DNA from: CATOSP01 sp965197545 | GTDB lineage: Bacteria; Chloroflexota; Dehalococcoidia; Lucifugimonadales; UBA3495 | Direction of reading: 5' to 3' | Assembly: GCA_965197545.1 (NCBI GenBank) | Contig: CBDANJ010000008.1 | Span: 620,001 to 684,000 of the forward strand | Length of the DNA stretch: 64,000 nt | In this document: one piece after another, positions 60,708 through 64,000 of the stretch | Layout of the letters: every line of letters begins with the position of its first letter | Position numbering within the stretch: position 1 is the first letter of the stretch | Made by a program: the position numbers and the translations under genes | Notes under the pieces: model-generated | The model's input: only the letters and a program-made list of their open reading frames with translations | Told to the model about the DNA's origin: nothing | Databases searched by the model: none

Positions 60708-61394
60708 TCAAACGGTGGGAAGCTTGAGCTTGCTCGACACGCGCTCCCAAACTTGACGCGCTACCTTTTCCTCCGGCATGGTTGCGTCAATGACTGCCCA
60801 GCGTTCCTCGTCCGCGCCGGCCAACTCCAGAAATCCCCGGCGTACCCGCCTGTGGAACCCCAAGCCTTCCTCCTCGAACCTTCGCTGCCCCTCCACGTCC
60901 TCCCTTGGCAAGGCTGGTTGCACACCAACTTCCAGGTCCAGGGACAACTGAGGGCTTCCGACGCGGCGCAGTCCTTCGGCGGGTTCCAGGTCCAGGAGAA
61001 AGGTCAGGTCCGGCGTTCGCCCTCCGGTGGCGAACTGGTTCAGATAGGCGATGACTTCCGGGTCCAGTCTGCGTCCGTAACCCTGGTAGGCCACGGTGGA
61101 GGCTGCGAACCGGTCCGCGATGACGTGGAAGCCGTCCGCCAGGCTGGGCTCGATCCGTTGGCTGACCAATTCCGCCCTGGCGGCCTCGAACAGCAGTAGC
61201 TCGGCTTCGCTGGTTAGCGGCTGGCTGCTCTTGAGGTAGGTCCTCAGGTACTCACCCAGGGGCGTGGTGCCAGGCTCATGGACCAGGGTTGCCCGCATCC
61301 CCGCATCCCAGAGTTTATCGTGCAGCCGCCGTGTCTGGGTGGACTTGCCAGAGCCTTCGCCTCCCTCGAACGAAACGAACAAAGGCGTGGCCAT
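60708..61394 (-). CDS. tmk: Thymidylate kinase
   Basis: 228-aa kinase that phosphorylates dTMP to dTDP. Walker A is FEGGEGSGKSTQ (residues 9-20). The DR motif is ADRFAASTVAYQGYGR, and TFLLDLEPAEGLRR follows. It is the last gene of a minus-strand run after the R3H ATPase gene. Its C-terminal region (residues 170-200) is ordinary for the family. Confidence 0.95.
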   Translation of the reverse strand: MATPLFVSFEGGEGSGKSTQTRRLHDKLWDAGMRATLVHEPGTTPLGEYLRTYLKSSQPLTSEAELLLFEAARAELVSQRIEPSLADGFHVIADRFAASTVAYQGYGRRLDPEVIAYLNQFATGGRTPDLTFLLDLEPAEGLRRVGSPQLSLDLEVGVQPALPREDVEGQRRFEEEGLGFHRRVRRGFLELAGADEERWAVIDATMPEEKVARQVWERVSSKLKLPTV

Positions 61395-61483
61395 CCTATC
61401 TCCTCCAAGGGTGAACTCTAAGAAGTCCAGCGTGGGGCCGAACCAATACTTCCGCCTCTATTGCGGCGCGGCGCTTCGGGAGG

Positions 61484-63097
61484 TCACGGCCTGTAGAACA
61501 TCACGGAGCGGCTGGGCTCCCGCCCACGGCTGGTGGACGCCACGTTGTACCGGTTCCCCAGAAGGTGTTGGAGACGGCGGACGTAAGACCTCTGGGGCGA
61601 CAACTGGATGGAGGGTTCACCTCCCAGGACCCGTTGGGCGGCTTCTTCCGCCTCTTGCATCGCCTGTTCCAGCACCGCTTTGAAGTCTTCGTCGGACGGC
61701 CTATGGTCGATTGGCTCCCGGCCATGTTCCTTGGCCAGGGTGCGCAGAAACTCTTGTATCTGGGGCATGGTGTTCTTCCGCAGCACGTACACGGGAGTGC
61801 CGCTGGCCTCCGCGATGCGCACGAGTTGGGAGCCGCGCCGGTAGTGGGTCTTGGTCGTCAGTACCGCGTCCGCCCGCCTCAACTCGTTGACCATTTCGAT
61901 AGAAACGCCGGTCTCGGACCTGGCGGCTTCCAGTTTGTCCCGGCCGATCCCGAAGAGAAAGACGCGGAGATGCAGGTCGTCTTCCATTGTCGGCACGTCT
62001 TGGTATTCGGGTGGCTGAGTATGCGCGGCTGGTTGGGGCGCCGGCGAATAATTCGCGTTCCAGGGCGCGGGCGCTGCTTCACTGGGCCTGGCGGCGGACT
62101 GGCTGCGGGTCACCTGTCCCGCTTCGTCCAGCCAACGAAGTTCAGGAGCGACGGGGAACCCGCGTAACCACTGGTCGACCACATGGGCGACCCCGTCGTG
62201 TACCGCGACTTTCTCCCAGCTCTGAATCTCGACCACGGCGTCAAAAGTGGGCGGCGCTTTGCGTTCCAGGACGGTCTTCTGGGTCCCGCGGTAGCGGGCT
62301 TCCTGGTCTCCGAGGGTGACGGCCTGGACTCCCCCGACCAGGTCGGAGAGGGTTGGGTTCAGTACCAGGTTGTCCAGGGTGTTCCCGTGGGCGGTGGCGA
62401 TAAGCTGTACCCCGCGTTCCGCGATGGTCCGCGCGGCGGAGGACTCCCGCTCCGTGGACATTTCGTCGATGATAACCACCTCGGGCATGTGGTTTTCCAC
62501 GGCCTCGATCATCACGTCGTGCTGTTCGTCGGGCGTGGCCACCTGCATCCGCCGCGACCGGCCAATCGCCGGGTGGGCAACGTCGCCGTCACCGGCGATC
62601 TCGTTGGAGGTATCGACTATCACGACCCGTTTTCGGGCTTCTTCGGAGAGTACCCGGGCCATCTCCCGGAGCATGGTGGTCTTGCCAACTCCTGGCCGCC
62701 CCAGGAATAGGATGTTCTTGCCGGAAAAGGCAAGGTCTTCGATTATCTTAATCGTGCCGAACACCGCCCGCCCCACGCGGCAGGTAATTCCCACCACCTG
62801 GCCCTTCCGGTTGCGTATGGCGGATATCCGGTGAAGTGTCCGCTCTATTCCGGCGCGGTTGTCCCCGCCGAACTCCCCCAACCGGCTAACGACGCTGTCC
62901 AGATCGTCACGCGTGACTTCCTGTTCAGCAAGGGGAATGTCACCGGATGGAAAACGGGCCTCGGGCAATCTCCCCAGGTCCAGCACCACCTCGAGCAACT
63001 CTTCCACGTCGTCCAGGCTGCGCAGGGTATCCATTACCCTCGGGGGCAGAACATCGAGTAGACGGTCCAGTTCTTCACGGACCGACTGTACGACCAT
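61484..63097 (-). CDS. SpoIIIAA/Ycf45-like AAA ATPase with R3H domain
   Basis: 537-aa soluble protein. Walker A is LFLGRPGVGKTTMLREMAR around residue 140 and Walker B PEVVIIDEM around residue 210. The N-terminal third resembles the Ycf45/SpoIIIAA group. A Pro/Ala-rich linker at about 340-380 leads to a C-terminal R3H-type nucleic-acid-binding end (about residue 480 on, SYVRRLQHLLGNRYNV). ATG 63097 is used because upstream sequence in this frame is unlike any family. Likely binds single-stranded nucleic acid; role unknown. Between the GNAT-like gene and tmk. Confidence 0.86.
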   Translation of the reverse strand: MVVQSVREELDRLLDVLPPRVMDTLRSLDDVEELLEVVLDLGRLPEARFPSGDIPLAEQEVTRDDLDSVVSRLGEFGGDNRAGIERTLHRISAIRNRKGQVVGITCRVGRAVFGTIKIIEDLAFSGKNILFLGRPGVGKTTMLREMARVLSEEARKRVVIVDTSNEIAGDGDVAHPAIGRSRRMQVATPDEQHDVMIEAVENHMPEVVIIDEMSTERESSAARTIAERGVQLIATAHGNTLDNLVLNPTLSDLVGGVQAVTLGDQEARYRGTQKTVLERKAPPTFDAVVEIQSWEKVAVHDGVAHVVDQWLRGFPVAPELRWLDEAGQVTRSQSAARPSEAAPAPWNANYSPAPQPAAHTQPPEYQDVPTMEDDLHLRVFLFGIGRDKLEAARSETGVSIEMVNELRRADAVLTTKTHYRRGSQLVRIAEASGTPVYVLRKNTMPQIQEFLRTLAKEHGREPIDHRPSDEDFKAVLEQAMQEAEEAAQRVLGGEPSIQLSPQRSYVRRLQHLLGNRYNVASTSRGREPSRSVMFYRP

Positions 63098-63105
63098 CGT
63101 CAATC

Positions 63106-64000
63106 CTACGCCTCCACAGGGGCCATACCGCGGGCCATCACGGGTACGGCCACCGTTTTGATCAGAACCGTGTATCGGGCAACTTCCTGTAATCCATACC
63201 GGAGCAATGCCTCTTTCTCCCGGCTGTGATGATCGGGCACGAGCCAGCGGTGGAATCCCGGACGGGCCATCGCGTGGTCCACCATGGCTCGAAGAGAGTC
63301 TGGATAGTCGGGGTGGGACACCATCTGTCCCATGTTCACGCCCTTGTGAGCGCCGAGAGTCAAAAGCCCGGCGGTTTTGTCGTCCTGGCGAAAGACCAAC
63401 TGCTGAGTCCGCGGTCCCATGGGGTCTTGGGCGTCTTGCCATTGGTCGAAGGTCAGACCCAGGCCGTTGCGCACACTCTGGGGAGTTGCGGCGCAATACA
63501 ACTGAAAGAGGGAATAATCGTCCTGCATCGTGCGCTCATGCAACCCGTCCGATGGCTGAGAGTGGGTCTGGGCGTCGCCGCCGATCCGGCCTTCCAGGAG
63601 GCTTTCGCTCAACAGGGGGAAGAACCCGGCGCGCTGGGAGCGTGACACCAAGGGACTCCTGCCGGGCACCCTGGTCAGGATGCGTTCCGCCCGGCGCGCG
63701 CCCGCCATCGGGACAACTTCCTCAAGTAAGTCAATGAACGCTGGGTTCTCAGCCCCGTACCGTCTGTCGTTGGTCCCGGAAGCCGATTCCGGGATGTAAA
63801 GCTGGTATATCTCCCAGACCCGGTGACCCCGCCGGGTGCGGGCCGACACCATTCCATCCAGCTGCATTCCGTTCCAGGAAAGCAGAGTAACGCGGTCCTT
63901 TGGCTGGGCCAACGCGTCGCGCCAGATGGCTGACCGTCTCAGGTCTCCTCCGTCGGGAAGGGACTCGCTGGGGCAAACCAGGTTCGGTCCGTTTGGAACG
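63106..64000 (-). CDS. GNAT-like protein, partial at window end
   Basis: Reading frame open to base 64000, so the N-terminus is outside the window. About 298 residues are visible. The C-terminal half has an acetyltransferase-like pattern (QLVFRQDDKTAGLLTLG, HRWLVPDHHSREKEALLRYGLQEVARYTVLIK), typical of GNAT beta strand and helix order, but no AcCoA loop is certain. The stop lies 8 bases before the R3H gene start, indicating an operon. Confidence 0.7.
   Translation of the reverse strand, partial: VPNGPNLVCPSESLPDGGDLRRSAIWRDALAQPKDRVTLLSWNGMQLDGMVSARTRRGHRVWEIYQLYIPESASGTNDRRYGAENPAFIDLLEEVVPMAGARRAERILTRVPGRSPLVSRSQRAGFFPLLSESLLEGRIGGDAQTHSQPSDGLHERTMQDDYSLFQLYCAATPQSVRNGLGLTFDQWQDAQDPMGPRTQQLVFRQDDKTAGLLTLGAHKGVNMGQMVSHPDYPDSLRAMVDHAMARPGFHRWLVPDHHSREKEALLRYGLQEVARYTVLIKTVAVPVMARGMAPVEA

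Noticed and set aside
61484..63496. Extended 670-aa form of the R3H ATPase
   Set aside because: The extra 133 residues overlap the neighbouring GNAT-like gene in another frame and show no homology pattern; the ATG at 63097 fits.
1..64000. tRNA or rRNA genes
   Set aside because: I saw no T-loop/anticodon-arm pattern or rRNA-like sequence. A covariance-model scan could find one I missed.

Overview
The window is a bacterial chromosome segment of roughly 55-60% GC with dense, mostly short operons. The gene style points to a free-living aerobic Chloroflexota, probably of the SAR202/Dehalococcoidia type. The reasons are lipoproteins with Thr/Pro-rich or Glu-Val-Ile-Lys-rich linkers, several Uma2-family nuclease-fold genes, a two-subunit glycine decarboxylase (GcvPA/GcvPB), a DUF917/hydantoinase pair, an aerobic cytochrome oxidase operon, and many short palindromic dispersed repeats. 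This assignment is an inference from gene content only; there is no rRNA gene here.

Layout. 1-2.7 kb: end of an aa3-type cytochrome c oxidase operon (subunit I, III, IV and a second III-like subunit). 2.7-7.5 kb: small enzymes, a CrtC/lipocalin-like lipoprotein, an SDR remnant and the first Uma2 gene. 7.6-12.3 kb: a repeat cluster, then the glycine cleavage operon gcvT-gcvH-gcvPA-gcvPB, in which gcvT carries a frameshift. 12.3-16 kb: zeta-toxin-like pair, a 3-hydroxyisobutyrate-dehydrogenase-type enzyme, a MaoC-type hydratase and an aldo/keto reductase. 16.1-20.6 kb: MITE-like element, then a complete glycine betaine ABC transporter (ATPase, permease, binding protein). 20.7-25.2 kb: second Uma2 gene, MFS pump, a frameshifted LppX-like lipoprotein and a TolB-like lipoprotein. 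25.5-28.1 kb: obgE-nadD-pyrE. 28.1-33.1 kb (minus strand): YgfZ-like and IscA-like Fe-S proteins, a DRTGG/BioD-like ATPase, a pentapeptide-repeat protein, a UGA-containing SelW-like selenoprotein, and two MaoC-type subunits. 33.1-33.8 kb: two mobile repeats side by side. 33.9-39.4 kb: unknown protein, recF, purL, glycosyltransferase. 39.4-45 kb: Cys-rich protein plus a tandem winged-helix gene broken by a stop codon, third Uma2 gene, GH63-like glycosidase, NYN/OST-HTH protein, third MITE copy. 45.1-53.5 kb: SDR, hydantoinase and DUF917 proteins, a VapBC-like toxin-antitoxin pair, a lone CoxL-like molybdenum subunit, and an amidohydrolase. 53.6-58.1 kb: peptide-type ABC importer without ATPases. 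58.6-64 kb: zinc-ribbon/PQQ-propeller membrane protein, a second SelW-like selenoprotein, thymidylate kinase, an R3H/SpoIIIAA-like ATPase, and a truncated GNAT-like gene.

Main discoveries. (1) Two paralogous Rdx/SelW-type selenoprotein genes 29 kb apart on opposite strands. Each has an in-frame UGA in an identical Tyr-Cys-Val-Pro-UGA context, its own promoter and ribosome binding site, and a hairpin at the same distance after the UGA. A standard annotation would report both as N-terminally truncated ORFs. (2) Two families of non-autonomous transposable elements, three copies each. All have terminal inverted repeats, and 9-10-bp target-site duplications are visible at most copies (perfect at four). 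(3) Three visible gene lesions: frameshifts in gcvT and in a LppX-like lipoprotein gene, and a nonsense codon in a duplicated winged-helix gene.
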